Shown here piece by piece: positions 28,746 through 37,017 of a DNA stretch of 64,000 nucleotides. The translations under genes were made by a program, and so were the position numbers. Origin of the DNA: Allosalinactinospora lopnorensis (GTDB lineage: Bacteria > Actinomycetota > Actinomycetes > Streptosporangiales > Streptosporangiaceae); NCBI RefSeq assembly GCF_000981225.1, contig NZ_LAJC01000020.1:18188-82187 (forward strand), in the 5' to 3' direction. The first letter of the stretch is position 1, and every line of letters begins with the position of its first letter. The notes beneath the pieces were generated by a model. It had not been told where the DNA came from and did no database searches. It was given only the letters and a program-made list of their open reading frames with translations.

Positions 28746-29630
28746 ATCCTCGTCATCACGAACACTGGGGCGGGCAGCGTCGAATCCGGCCGGGTCGACG
28801 CTGTCATGGAACGCCTCGGCCCGGAGGCCGAACTGAGCCGCTGCACCACTCCGGCCGACCTCGACGCGGCGCTGGACCGCGACCACGACGCGATCGTCAT
28901 CGCGGGCGGCGACGGTAGTCTGCACGCCGTCGCCAACGCGCTCCACCGGCGCGGCCGGCTCGGCGACCGCACCGTGGGACTCGTTCCCATGGGAACCGGG
29001 AACGACTTCGCGCGCGGTCTGGGGATACCGCTGGATCCGGTCGACGCCGCCGGCGCCCTCCTGGAGGGCGTGGAGCGGCGGCTCGACCTGCTGGTCGACG
29101 ACACTGGCGAGGTCACGGTCAACGCACTGCACATCGGTGTCGGGGCCGATACGACCCGCGCGGCGAGCCGGTGGAAGAAGCTCCTGGGCCCCGCGAGCTT
29201 CCCGGTGGGCGGGCTCATCGCCGGGTGGGCCGCGCGAGGCTACCGGCTGTGGGTCGAGGCCGACGGTGAGACCGTGATCGACACCGACCACAAGGTCCTG
29301 ATGGTCGGGCTCGCCAACGGGCGCAACGTCGGCGCCGGGTCCGCCGTGCTGGATCCGGACGCACGGTCCGACAACGGTTCGATCAGCCTGGTGGTGTCGC
29401 GCTCGCGCGGTTTCACCGCGCGCGTCGTGCACGCGATGCGCCTGTACCGGGGCACGCACCCCATGGAGAGCGACGTCTACCGGCGGATGGTGCGGACCGT
29501 CACGGTGACGGGCGAGCGCTCCCCCGGAAGCGTCGACGGCGAGATCAGGGACGACCTCACCGGCCGCACCTGGCACATCATGCCGGGAGCGTGGACCTTC
29601 CTGCTCCCCAAAGACCCCCGGCTGTCGTGA
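28746..29630 (+). CDS. Diacylglycerol/lipid kinase (DAGK catalytic) family protein, start unclear
   Basis: About 295 aa. The lipid-kinase core is intact: ILVITNTGAGSVESGR, IVIAGGDGSLHAVANAL with the GGDG nucleotide motif, and VPMGTGNDFARGLGIP. The family phosphorylates diacylglycerol, sphingoid or isoprenoid lipids. No ATG/GTG with a ribosome site exists in frame near the conserved N-terminus. 28746 (ATC, seven bases after GGAG) marks the beginning of the conserved sequence only. A one-base loss near 28721 would link the GTG at 28714 to the frame, like the other frameshifts in this window. Confidence 0.8.
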   Translation: MLVITNTGAGSVESGRVDAVMERLGPEAELSRCTTPADLDAALDRDHDAIVIAGGDGSLHAVANALHRRGRLGDRTVGLVPMGTGNDFARGLGIPLDPVDAAGALLEGVERRLDLLVDDTGEVTVNALHIGVGADTTRAASRWKKLLGPASFPVGGLIAGWAARGYRLWVEADGETVIDTDHKVLMVGLANGRNVGAGSAVLDPDARSDNGSISLVVSRSRGFTARVVHAMRLYRGTHPMESDVYRRMVRTVTVTGERSPGSVDGEIRDDLTGRTWHIMPGAWTFLLPKDPRLS

Positions 29631-29715
29631 GGCCGCCGGAACCGGGATCGCGGTTCGCGGACCCCGGCGCCGGCGGAAGGCACTCACCGGCGTACGAGGA
29701 GTTCGGCCGGGGCGC

Positions 29716-29841
29716 GGTACCGGGCTCGCGGACCGGGTCTCGGTCATGGACGGCGCAATGGTGATGCGCAGCCCGGCCGGCGGACCGCCCCTGCTGGGAG
29801 TGGGGCTTCCGCGCGATCCGAGCATCCTCCGATCCGAGTAG
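29716..29841 (+). pseudogene. C-terminal remnant of a sensor histidine kinase
   Basis: Encodes GTGLADRVSVMDGAMVMRSP and AGGPPLLGVGLP, the G2-box tail of a NarL-partner-type HATPase domain (compare GTGLxGLADRVxALxG). Everything upstream of the G2 box is missing. It ends in TAG at 29839-29841, overlapping the response-regulator remnant in the usual kinase-regulator order. Confidence 0.7.
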
Positions 29842-30035
29842 TCCTCGCCGAGGGCGGTGTGCTGCTGCGTGAAGGACTCGTCGGGCTGCTGGACCGCTTC
29901 GTCTCCGAAGCCGCGGTGGGCGAGCATATCGGCAGCATCTTCCGCAAGCTCGACCTGCCTCCGTCCGACGACGTCAACCGCCGGATCCTGGCGGTACTCG
30001 CCCACCTCGCAAGCAGCGGACGGCAGACCGCCTAA
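29829..30035 (+). pseudogene. LuxR-type response regulator with a large in-frame internal deletion
   Basis: Reads IRVVLAEGGVLLREGLVGLL (receiver domain start, acidic pocket partly lost) and passes directly into SEAAVGEHIGSIFRKLDLPP then RILAVLAHL (end of a LuxR HTH). About 130-150 residues, including the phospho-Asp and most of the HTH, are missing. The fused frame is open for 69 codons but has no clear start. Confidence 0.72.
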
Positions 30036-30106
30036 CCGCCGCCTGGCGCGATGAACTGCGCATTCGCCGATGTTTTCTGCGCTGACCCCAAGGGCGGTGG
30101 GGAGCC

Positions 30107-30247
30107 ATGGGCATCATTTTGTTGATTCTTGGGATCGTCCTTATCGTCGCCGGCGTCTTTTCCCTGTTCTGGGCTCAGATGCTGTGGGGAATCGTCCTTA
30201 TCGTCGTCGGCCTGGCCGTGGCGCCCGGTCACTTCTACATAGGGTAG
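30107..30247 (+). CDS. Small two-helix membrane protein (46 aa)
   Basis: 46 aa, MGIILLILGIVLIVAGVFSL then LWGIVLIVVGLAVAPGHFYI: two hydrophobic helices with a short turn. GGTGGGGAG precedes the ATG. Similar tiny membrane proteins are common in actinobacteria; function unknown. It is intact amid pseudogenes. Confidence 0.6.
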   Translation: MGIILLILGIVLIVAGVFSLFWAQMLWGIVLIVVGLAVAPGHFYIG

Positions 30248-30419
30248 GCACTCACCTTCGCAGCCAAGCGGTATCGGACGGGCGTCTCCGGCCCTCCTCG
30301 TGCCCGCCCCCTACCTCCGGGCGGGCGGCGTCTCCACTGCCGGAGCGGGGCGCGCGGCCGACGACTCGTGCCCCCCGGATCCCGGGACCGTCTCTCTGTC
30401 CCGCACACCCCGCGGCAGC

Positions 30420-30663
30420 ATGCTGGGGCCCCTTGATCCCGTCCTGGAGCACGTGGTGGAGCGCGAAGCGCTCAAGACCGCGCTCGCCCGCATCCCTGAG
30501 CGTGAACGGCGCATCCTGCTGCTGCGCTTCTTCGGCGATATGACCCAGTCCGGGATCGCCGCCGTCAGCGGCATCCGTCAGCGGCATATCCCAGATGCAC
30601 ATCTCCCGGCTGATCGCGAAATCTCTGGACCGGCTGCGCATCGGGCTCACCGCCGACGACTGA
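30420..30663 (+). pseudogene. Sigma-B/F-family sigma factor remnant broken by a 13-bp tandem duplication
   Basis: The first frame gives DPVLEHVVEREALKTALARI, PERERRILLLRFFGDMTQSG and IAAVSGI, typical sigma region 4 of SigB/SigF. Then a tandem duplication (30563-30575 and 30576-30588, 12 of 13 identical) shifts the frame. The true continuation SQMHISRLIAKSLDRLRIGL and TADD-stop is recovered when one copy is removed. Regions 2 and 3 are absent upstream, so the gene was already truncated. Confidence 0.75.
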
Positions 30664-30743
30664 TCCCGCGCCGCTCGGGTACGGACGCGGCTACGAAGCA
30701 GATCCGTCCCGGCCCTACCGCCCCGGAACGCAAGAGCGGGGGG

Positions 30744-31571
30744 CTATTCAGTGGTGCCCGATCGCGCCGCCCCGGCGAACTCGTCCGCTACAGCGGCCAG
30801 TTCCGCGCGGTGCCGCCGCAGGAACCGGCGGACGTGCTCGCGGTCGCCCCACACAGGGCCGCCGCCCCCGTCGCGGCCGACCGGTGCGCGGCGCTCCAGC
30901 TTTCCCCGCGGATCGAGCGTGACCAGCGACTCTTCCCGCTCTCCCCGCTGCTTCACCAGTGTGTCCACGAGACCAAGGGAGGCCAGCAGGCGCCGGTCGC
31001 CGTCCGCCACCTCTCCCGTGCGCCGGGCCCGGACCCACGCCGCCGGATCGGGGTAGATCTCGTGGACGCGCTCGATCACCGCGACCGGTTCGTGCCCCGC
31101 CCACTCGACACGACTGCGCAACCGTACGACCGCGGCGCCGCCCGCACGGCCGCGCAGCTCGATCCGGAACGATGGCAGGTACAGGAACGCCCTGCCCGGC
31201 CCGCCGGCAGTGAGACACCTGATGAAGTCGCAGCCGGGGTTGACGACCACCTCCACGCGTCCGAACGGACCATGCGCGGCGGCGTCCGCCAGCCAGGTCG
31301 GGATGACGGCCGACCACACGTCGTTACCGGCCACCGCCTCGCGCGTACGGGACACGATGTCCGACCAGGATTCGGAGTCGGGTTCGTTCTCGCGCAGGAA
31401 CACGGACGCGCGTTCGCATTCATGCGGGATATCTGTGGACATCAATCCTCGACATAACGGCCCGAGTTCGCGGATCCGCCGCACGGCGGTTTCCGGGAGT
31501 GCCCCGGAGCGCAGGGTCTCGACGTCGCACAGGAAGTCTCCGAACTCGCGGGCGGGTCCGTGCTGCTTCAC
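30744..31571 (-). CDS. Hypothetical protein following the CdiI-like immunity gene
   Basis: 275 aa from the GTG at 31571. A CTG at 31610 that overlaps the upstream stop (CTGA) and has GGAGG four bases before it is an alternative start. Central segment FGRVEVVVNPGCDFIRCLTA and FLYLPSFRIELRGRAGG look beta-rich; the C-terminus is Arg-rich and helical. No signal peptide or membrane helix. I do not recognise the family. Its position directly after toxin and immunity genes suggests membership of that cassette. Confidence 0.6.
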   Translation of the reverse strand: MKQHGPAREFGDFLCDVETLRSGALPETAVRRIRELGPLCRGLMSTDIPHECERASVFLRENEPDSESWSDIVSRTREAVAGNDVWSAVIPTWLADAAAHGPFGRVEVVVNPGCDFIRCLTAGGPGRAFLYLPSFRIELRGRAGGAAVVRLRSRVEWAGHEPVAVIERVHEIYPDPAAWVRARRTGEVADGDRRLLASLGLVDTLVKQRGEREESLVTLDPRGKLERRAPVGRDGGGGPVWGDREHVRRFLRRHRAELAAVADEFAGAARSGTTE

Positions 31572-31606
31572 CGGTGTGGAGCGGCCGGTCAGCCTGCTGA
31601 CTTCCG

Positions 31607-31903
31607 TCAGCGGGCCTCCTGCGCGGCGATGATTCTGTCGCGGAGCCTTAGGGCGGCGTTCTTCCACCTCGGTTGGGGGAGGTCGGCGGCTTCTGACCCG
31701 ATGATGAACCGCAGCTCTTTGCGGATCCGCTTCTCCGACCACCGTTCCGCCATGTCGGTCAGACTCGCCACGGCCACTGAGGCGTGGGCCGGCTCGTCCT
31801 GCGCGAAGCGTGTGATGGCCTCCTCCTGTGAAGCGAATTCAAGGTCCCAGTCCATGTGGAAGTAGTCCTTGAGCCGTTCGAGGCCCTGGGGCGGTTCGGT
31901 CAT
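31607..31903 (-). CDS. CdiI-like contact-dependent inhibition immunity protein
   Basis: 98 aa. Contains LKDYFHMDWDLEFASQEEAI and then RFAQDEP, the YFHxDWD pattern of small CdiI-type immunity proteins, followed by two helices (KRIRKELRFIIG, AALRLRDRIIAAQ). It should bind and neutralise the toxin domain encoded 77 bp upstream. An unrelated longer open frame extends upstream but overlaps the toxin; the ATG at 31903 is the natural start. Confidence 0.75.
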   Translation of the reverse strand: MTEPPQGLERLKDYFHMDWDLEFASQEEAITRFAQDEPAHASVAVASLTDMAERWSEKRIRKELRFIIGSEAADLPQPRWKNAALRLRDRIIAAQEAR

Positions 31904-31980
31904 GCTGTCCTGTCTTCTCGGGTGCGCCCCAGACGTTCGCGACAATGGGGCAGCGCGAGCCACCTCTGTCATGGACACCG

Positions 31981-33528
31981 TCAGCTTCTGCTCTTCTTCT
32001 TCGGATATGCCGTGAGGACGATGAAGCCGGACGGAGAGGTATCGCTCTTCTTCAGTACGACGTCGTAGTGGCGGGCTGTGTAGATCTTTCCGTCCTTCTC
32101 GGCGTACTTGCCGATGTTGCCTCCGCCGGGGTTGTCCTTCAAGACGAGATTGCCCCTGGCGTCCTGGTCGCCCATCCACTTCTTGACCTCATCGCTGCGT
32201 GTGTCCAGCGCGTCTCCGATCAGGCGTTCCGCGGTCGCCTTGTCGTGGAAACTGGATGCGCGTCCTCCGGCGGATGAGTCGTTCTGGGCCCGCTCACGGA
32301 GCCACTTGTCGTCCTTGCCGACGTGGCGGTCTATGACATGCCCACCGAGCTTTTCGTTCTCGGTCAGGTTGCCGCCGGGCATGCTGCCGCACGGGTCTTC
32401 GTTGTGGACGAGTGCCGCGTGGTCGGAGGTTCCGACGTAGTAGGTGTTCAGGTCGGCGACGGTGAGGTTGTGGACCTGCTGGTGGTCTACGGTGCGCGCC
32501 TCGGCCGCGATGACCTGGGTCCAGGCGCCGGTGGAGCCGCGCAGCCAGGTGCCGGGCTCCAGGTCGATGGCCTCGACCCATTCGGCGTGCTCGGGAACCC
32601 AGAAGGGGTGCCCGCCGGTGGCGGTGAGGGTGCCGGTGGTGCCGTTGCCGCCGTCGACGGAGATGTCCACGAGGGTCTTCTCACCGGTGCTGCCGGGCAG
32701 CGCGGTCACCGGGCGAGGGCCTTCTTCACCGGTGAGCGGGTCCAAGGCCCACACATCGTCGCCGATGCCGATGTCCTGGATGGCGGTGGTGGACCCGTCG
32801 GCCATGAGGACGGGGGTGCCCGGCAGGAAGCTGCTGCGGGCGCAGCTGCGGCCGTCGCCGTCGTCGTCGCGCCGGTCGCCGTCTCCGTCGGCCCGGTCGT
32901 TGCGCGGGGTGTCCGGGCCCTTGCCGAGCTTGCCGAGTTTGCCGGCCTTGGCGGCCCAGCCGGCGCCGGGGATGAACCAGGAGCCGATGTCCCAGGCGCC
33001 GTTGCCCAACGCGGAACCGTAGTCGCCGTTGCTCCAGTCCTCCCGGGCTTCCTTGCTGATGATCAGGGAGAGCGGGTCCTCCTTGATCCCGTTCCAGGTG
33101 TCGGTGATGGTGTCGATGGGGTTGGTGGTGAAGACGTCGACGAGGCCGGTGGCGTCGTCGACGATGGCCCCTCCGGCGCTGGTGAAGAAGTCGCCGACGT
33201 GCTGCAGGACGCTCTTGTCCTCCCCGCCGCCGCCGTCGTCCTCCCCAGCACCGCCGCCGTTGTCGCCGCCGTCCTCCTCGTCGTCGCCGTCGTCGCCGCT
33301 GCGGCTGCCGATGTCATCGTCCCCGTCCCCGCTACCGGAGCCGGGCGGGTCCCCGCCGCCGGCTTGCGGGCTATAGAGGTCGTCGACCGTGGTGCCGACG
33401 GTGTCGGTGATGGTGGAGGTGATACCGGAGGCATAGATCGCGCCTAGCAGCGCGCACACGAGCACGATCACCGTGCCGTATTCCAGGAGCGAGGCACCGC
33501 GGTCGGGGTGGTGGATCTTGAGCAGCAT
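31981..33528 (-). CDS. Polymorphic toxin: prepilin-like N-terminus, HINT domain, RNase A-like C-terminal toxin
   Basis: 515 aa. Residues 1-33 look like a type IV/Flp prepilin: DRG11-ASLLEYG with Glu at +5 after the Gly, then a hydrophobic helix. A Gly/Asp/Glu linker spans 56-105; 106-205 is a pretoxin-like segment. A HINT (intein-like, self-cleaving) domain runs from Cys229 (CARSSFLPGTPV) to the terminal HN at 375-376 (DHAALVHN). The C-terminal ~120 aa match bacterial RNase A-like toxins: GGHVIDRHVG, ASSFHDKATAERLI, and a final FIVLTAYPKK. HINT cleavage would free the nuclease. Delivery through a Tad/pilin-type route is inference from the leader. Followed by its CdiI-like gene. Confidence 0.82.
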   Translation of the reverse strand: MLLKIHHPDRGASLLEYGTVIVLVCALLGAIYASGITSTITDTVGTTVDDLYSPQAGGGDPPGSGSGDGDDDIGSRSGDDGDDEEDGGDNGGGAGEDDGGGGEDKSVLQHVGDFFTSAGGAIVDDATGLVDVFTTNPIDTITDTWNGIKEDPLSLIISKEAREDWSNGDYGSALGNGAWDIGSWFIPGAGWAAKAGKLGKLGKGPDTPRNDRADGDGDRRDDDGDGRSCARSSFLPGTPVLMADGSTTAIQDIGIGDDVWALDPLTGEEGPRPVTALPGSTGEKTLVDISVDGGNGTTGTLTATGGHPFWVPEHAEWVEAIDLEPGTWLRGSTGAWTQVIAAEARTVDHQQVHNLTVADLNTYYVGTSDHAALVHNEDPCGSMPGGNLTENEKLGGHVIDRHVGKDDKWLRERAQNDSSAGGRASSFHDKATAERLIGDALDTRSDEVKKWMGDQDARGNLVLKDNPGGGNIGKYAEKDGKIYTARHYDVVLKKSDTSPSGFIVLTAYPKKKSRS

Positions 33529-33564
33529 GGTGGGGCCGCCTCCGGGGCGGGAGGTAAGGGGCGG

Positions 33565-33927
33565 TCAGCCGGCCAGGTAGGCGCGCGCCGCCGGGCGTGT
33601 GACGAATATGAGGATCAGGACCGGCAGGAGCGATTGCGTGATGGCGCGGGGGTCGCCTCCGGCGAGATTGCCCAGTGTCAGGAGGAGGACCAGGGCCTGG
33701 ACGGCGATGATCGACCAGAACAGGCCCCGGCCGCCTTTGCGCAGGCGCAGGCCGAAGGCCAGGCAGAGGATGCCGGGCAGCATCACCCAGGTCATCGTCC
33801 CCAGCGTCGCACCGCTCACGCCGGCCGCGGCCAGACCGCCGATCCCGGTGATCAGGGAGATCCCCGCGGTGAGGAAGAGGCACCACCGGGCGGCCTTGAG
33901 CGGGCGGGGTAACTCGCGCTCGGTCAC
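33565..33927 (-). CDS. Four-helix membrane protein upstream of the toxin gene
   Basis: 120 aa with four predicted transmembrane helices (~12-34, 38-58, 68-88, 92-110) and a C-terminal RPAARAYLAG. The GTG 33927 is preceded by GGAAGGGATC. It ends 36 bp before the toxin start on the same strand. No specific family is recognised; many actinobacterial integral membrane proteins have this pattern. An accessory role to the toxin is possible by position only. Confidence 0.65.
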   Translation of the reverse strand: MTERELPRPLKAARWCLFLTAGISLITGIGGLAAAGVSGATLGTMTWVMLPGILCLAFGLRLRKGGRGLFWSIIAVQALVLLLTLGNLAGGDPRAITQSLLPVLILIFVTRPAARAYLAG

Positions 33928-34195
33928 AGACGATCCCTTCCGGCCCCGCGGGCCGAGAATCCGGTTATAGAACCCATGCACTCTCACACACGGAAAATAC
34001 GGGCGTCTTGGGCCCCTGGACCCCAATCCGCGGCCACAACAAGGGCACGCCCCCCTACCGGGGGACGATGCGCATCCCGGCTTGGCCGCTTCCGGCCTGC
34101 GGTCCCGGCCTGCTGCGGCCGCCGCCCGGGGCAGGGGACGAGCGACCCCGGCGGCGGTGCTCTCGTTACCGGGGAGGCGGGCGCGGTCACACCAG

Positions 34196-34294
34196 GGCGC
34201 CGTCGACGGGCTCCGCGTGTGCGTACGGGACCTCGAAGCCTTCGACGGCACGCCCATCGTGGACGTCAAGCCGGTACTCCCCGGCGGACGCTGA
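34196..34294 (+). pseudogene. C-terminal remnant of a TsaA/TrmO-like tRNA methyltransferase
   Basis: Encodes DGLRVCVRDLEAFDGTPIVD then VKPVLPGGR and a stop. This matches the C-terminal LEAxDGTPxxDxKP signature of TsaA/TrmO proteins. The remaining ~130 N-terminal residues are not present upstream. Confidence 0.6.
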
Positions 34295-34356
34295 AGAGCG
34301 GGGCGGGAATCGCCGAACCCGCCGGTCCCCGCGAAGCGATCTCCTTCGTCGGCTCC

Positions 34357-35586
34357 TCACTCCCACTCGAACGGACCGCTGACGGGCCCCAAGAGGAGGC
34401 GGTCGTTTCCGGGCCGCGCCACGAGGCAGACCCCTACCGGAAGGCCCTCGACCCGCCCGAGCGGAAGGGAGAGCGCGGGAGCGCCCGCAAGGGAGGCGAG
34501 GCAGGTCAGGCGTCCGGCAGCGACACGGGCCTCCTGGCGGGGGCCGGGGCCCGCGTCGCGCGCGGGGGTGACCGTACCCGCTGCCGCGATGACGAGCACC
34601 TCGTTCCGCCCCAGGCGCCGCACCGTCGCCGCGACCGCGTCCGCGACGGGTTCGGCCCGCTCGATCTCCTCGCGGCTGATGCGGGCCGCCCTGTGGACGC
34701 GCGCCTCGACATCCGGACCGAGCGCCGGCCGGATGTTCTCGATCCAGCGGCTGAAGTTGTTCCACACCTGCGTCCCTTGCAGCACACTGAAGGCATCCAG
34801 CGCGGACGACAGGTTCGGGCCGCCGTGGCGGAGCAGTTCGACCTCCTCCCAAGGCACATCGAGTGCGAGGCCAATGCGGACGGTCGTCTCGCGCACCACC
34901 TCGGCCACGCGGGGATCGCAGACGTCGAGCGCTTCCGTGGCGAGAAGCAGTCGGCGCGGCGGTTCCGCGCCGGCCGCGTCCGCGCCGAGCAGCACCCCGG
35001 CGGCCCCGCGCAGTACGTGGAGGTCGCGGGACAGCAGGCCGACCGTGTCGAAGCGCTGCGCAAGGGGAAGCGCCCCCGTGGTGGGGATCGCGCCATGCGT
35101 GGGACGGTAGCCGTACAGGCCGCAGTAGGAGGCGGGAACCCGGATCGAGCCGAGCGTGTCGGTTCCCAGGCCGAGGTCGCACAGGTCGGCCGCGACCGCA
35201 CTCGCCGGACCGCTGGTGGACCCGCCGGGGTCGTGGGCGGGGGCGGCCGGGTTGCGGGGCATGCCGTAATGGGCGTTGTCGCCGCTCAGGCTGTAGGCGA
35301 GTTCGGCGCACCGCCCCTTGCCCACGCAGCGCGCCCCCGCGCGCAGCAGCATCGCCACCGCTCGCGCGTGCCGGCGGGCGGGATCGTGCGAGGCCGCCCA
35401 GTCGGGGTTTCCCGCGCCGGTGACCGTACCGGCCACGTCGAGCACGTCTTTCACGACGAACGTCAGGCCGTCCAAGGGGGCGGCTCCCGACGTGCCGTCC
35501 GGTGTCGCGGCGATGACCGGCGTCTCGGGAACGAGCGCGCCGAGAGAGTCCGCACTTTTGTCCGTCCCTGGGTGCGTCCACGTCAT
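34357..35586 (-). CDS. Amidase-signature family hydrolase
   Basis: 409 aa Ser-Ser-Lys amidase. The catalytic Lys lies in FVVKDVLDVAG (~45), the cis-Ser in GGSTSGPASAVAADLCDLGL and the nucleophile Ser in GTDTLGSIRVPASYCGLYGY (~148-155). The family hydrolyses amides, often small aliphatic or carbamoyl substrates; length is slightly below the usual 450-500. It lies next to a U32-like gene in the same direction, 124 bp apart, so they may be functionally linked. Confidence 0.9.
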   Translation of the reverse strand: MTWTHPGTDKSADSLGALVPETPVIAATPDGTSGAAPLDGLTFVVKDVLDVAGTVTGAGNPDWAASHDPARRHARAVAMLLRAGARCVGKGRCAELAYSLSGDNAHYGMPRNPAAPAHDPGGSTSGPASAVAADLCDLGLGTDTLGSIRVPASYCGLYGYRPTHGAIPTTGALPLAQRFDTVGLLSRDLHVLRGAAGVLLGADAAGAEPPRRLLLATEALDVCDPRVAEVVRETTVRIGLALDVPWEEVELLRHGGPNLSSALDAFSVLQGTQVWNNFSRWIENIRPALGPDVEARVHRAARISREEIERAEPVADAVAATVRRLGRNEVLVIAAAGTVTPARDAGPGPRQEARVAAGRLTCLASLAGAPALSLPLGRVEGLPVGVCLVARPGNDRLLLGPVSGPFEWE

Positions 35587-35709
35587 AGGTTCGGTGTTCC
35601 CTGTCCGTCAACGGTCGTCGCTCTAGGCGGGCCGGTGAGAACAGGATCCGCGCCGGCGCGGGACGTCCCCGGCCGCCGGGCGACGGCCGGTGCTCACCCG
35701 TGCGGCGCC

Positions 35710-36612
35710 CTACTGTCCGGACTCGCCGGCATCGAGGAGGTCGGGGTCGAGATCGGCGAGCAGTTCGAGGGCGAGCGCGGCGCGGCGGACGCGCTCCCGC
35801 CCGAGATCGACGGCGACCGAGCGCAGGTGGGCCCCGCTGGGATAGATGTTCGGCGCGTTGCGCACGCCGAACTTCAGATGCACCGGCGCGGCCGCGCGGA
35901 TGACGTCGGGAACGTCGTAGAAGCGTACGGCGCCGCCCTGGTCGTCGGGAACCTCGATGTACACGTCGATCGGCGACCGGGTGGCGTAGCGGACCTCGGT
36001 GAGGGTGGCCGGGTCGAGGTCGGTGGACACGTTCAGGCTGGTCGCGCCGAGCCGCTCGTACAGCGATGCGGTCGGGCCGTTGGTCAGCGGCATCACCACG
36101 GACGTCTTGAGCACCAGCTCCGCCGGGAGGGTGCCCGCGGCCTTGAGTTCGCCGAGCACGGCGAGGGTGCCGAGGTCCCCGACCAGGAGGCTGCGGATAC
36201 CGAGGTCGCAGGCGCGCAGCGCGTCGTTGACACTGGCGGCGACGGCCGCGTTGCCGCGCGCGCTTCCGGCGACCGCGGCGGTCACCTTGGCCTGCCCGCC
36301 GGTGTCCCATCCCGCGCGCGGACCGAGGAACAGGTTCACCTCGACGTCGTTCGCGTCCCCGAGCTTCGCCATGTGCCGGATCTCCGCGTTGCTGAGCATC
36401 ATGACGCCGCTGCCCTGCGAGACCCGGTCGATGGTGACGTCCCGCTGCGCGGCCTCCTCCAGTACGGCCTCGAACACAGCGGGCCCCTCGCAACTGGGAA
36501 TCTCGACGCGGTAGCGCGATCCGTCGGGGAACCGCCGGCCGCTCTCGGTGATTCCGGCGGCCACCGGGTGGCCCTGGTCGGCGAGAAGTTCACGGAGCCG
36601 GTCGTTGCGCAT
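35710..36612 (-). CDS. Peptidase U32-like TIM-barrel protein
   Basis: 300 aa. Conserved-looking segments are VEIPSCEGPAVFEAVLEEA, RVSQGSGVMMLSNAEI, LGIRSLLVGDLGTLAVLGEL and VHLKFGVRNAPNIYPSGAHL. The pattern resembles the U32 peptidase-like family common in actinobacteria and often placed beside amidases or dehydrogenases. No catalytic residues can be assigned. The ATG 36612 follows GAGGGC. Biochemical role unknown. Confidence 0.65.
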   Translation of the reverse strand: MRNDRLRELLADQGHPVAAGITESGRRFPDGSRYRVEIPSCEGPAVFEAVLEEAAQRDVTIDRVSQGSGVMMLSNAEIRHMAKLGDANDVEVNLFLGPRAGWDTGGQAKVTAAVAGSARGNAAVAASVNDALRACDLGIRSLLVGDLGTLAVLGELKAAGTLPAELVLKTSVVMPLTNGPTASLYERLGATSLNVSTDLDPATLTEVRYATRSPIDVYIEVPDDQGGAVRFYDVPDVIRAAAPVHLKFGVRNAPNIYPSGAHLRSVAVDLGRERVRRAALALELLADLDPDLLDAGESGQ

Positions 36613-37017
36613 GGTGCCCTCGCTGGGGGTGGGGGTCGGGGTGGAACGTGATGTGCCGGCGGTTCGGTGATCACCGCCGGCAGGCCGAGTCCGGAGTCCT
36701 ACCCACACCCGGTCGCCGTTCACATGGGAGGCCGTTCCGCTGCGGCTGTCCCGGCCCCCGATAGTCTCGTGCTCCCGTTCCAGTGGTCGTCGCGACATCC
36801 CATCCCAGGGGAGGCGCTGGGTGCTGCGCCCCTGGGGCATGGCCGGTGGGCGTTCGACGTCCCGGATCCCGAGCCGGGGGCGCTACCTCACCGGCCGACT
36901 CGGCTCCTCCGCCTTCCACGGCTGGGGAGGCCGCTGCCGTCTCCCCGGGGAGCGAGGTGCTCGCCGCCCACGACGGCGAACCCGACCGGGGGGCGCCTCC
37001 TGCCATAGCGGGGCCCG
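36613..37017. other. 405-bp intergenic region, no gene recognised
   Basis: Lies between the U32-like gene start and the stop of propionyl-CoA synthetase, both on the minus strand. Open frames lack ribosome sites and protein-like character. It should hold the promoter of the U32-like/amidase pair, but no clear element was identified. Confidence 0.4.

Noticed and set aside
29857..30054. Cys/Ser-rich 65-aa protein in the response-regulator remnant
   Set aside because: It is an out-of-frame reading of the clearly recognisable receiver/LuxR sequence.
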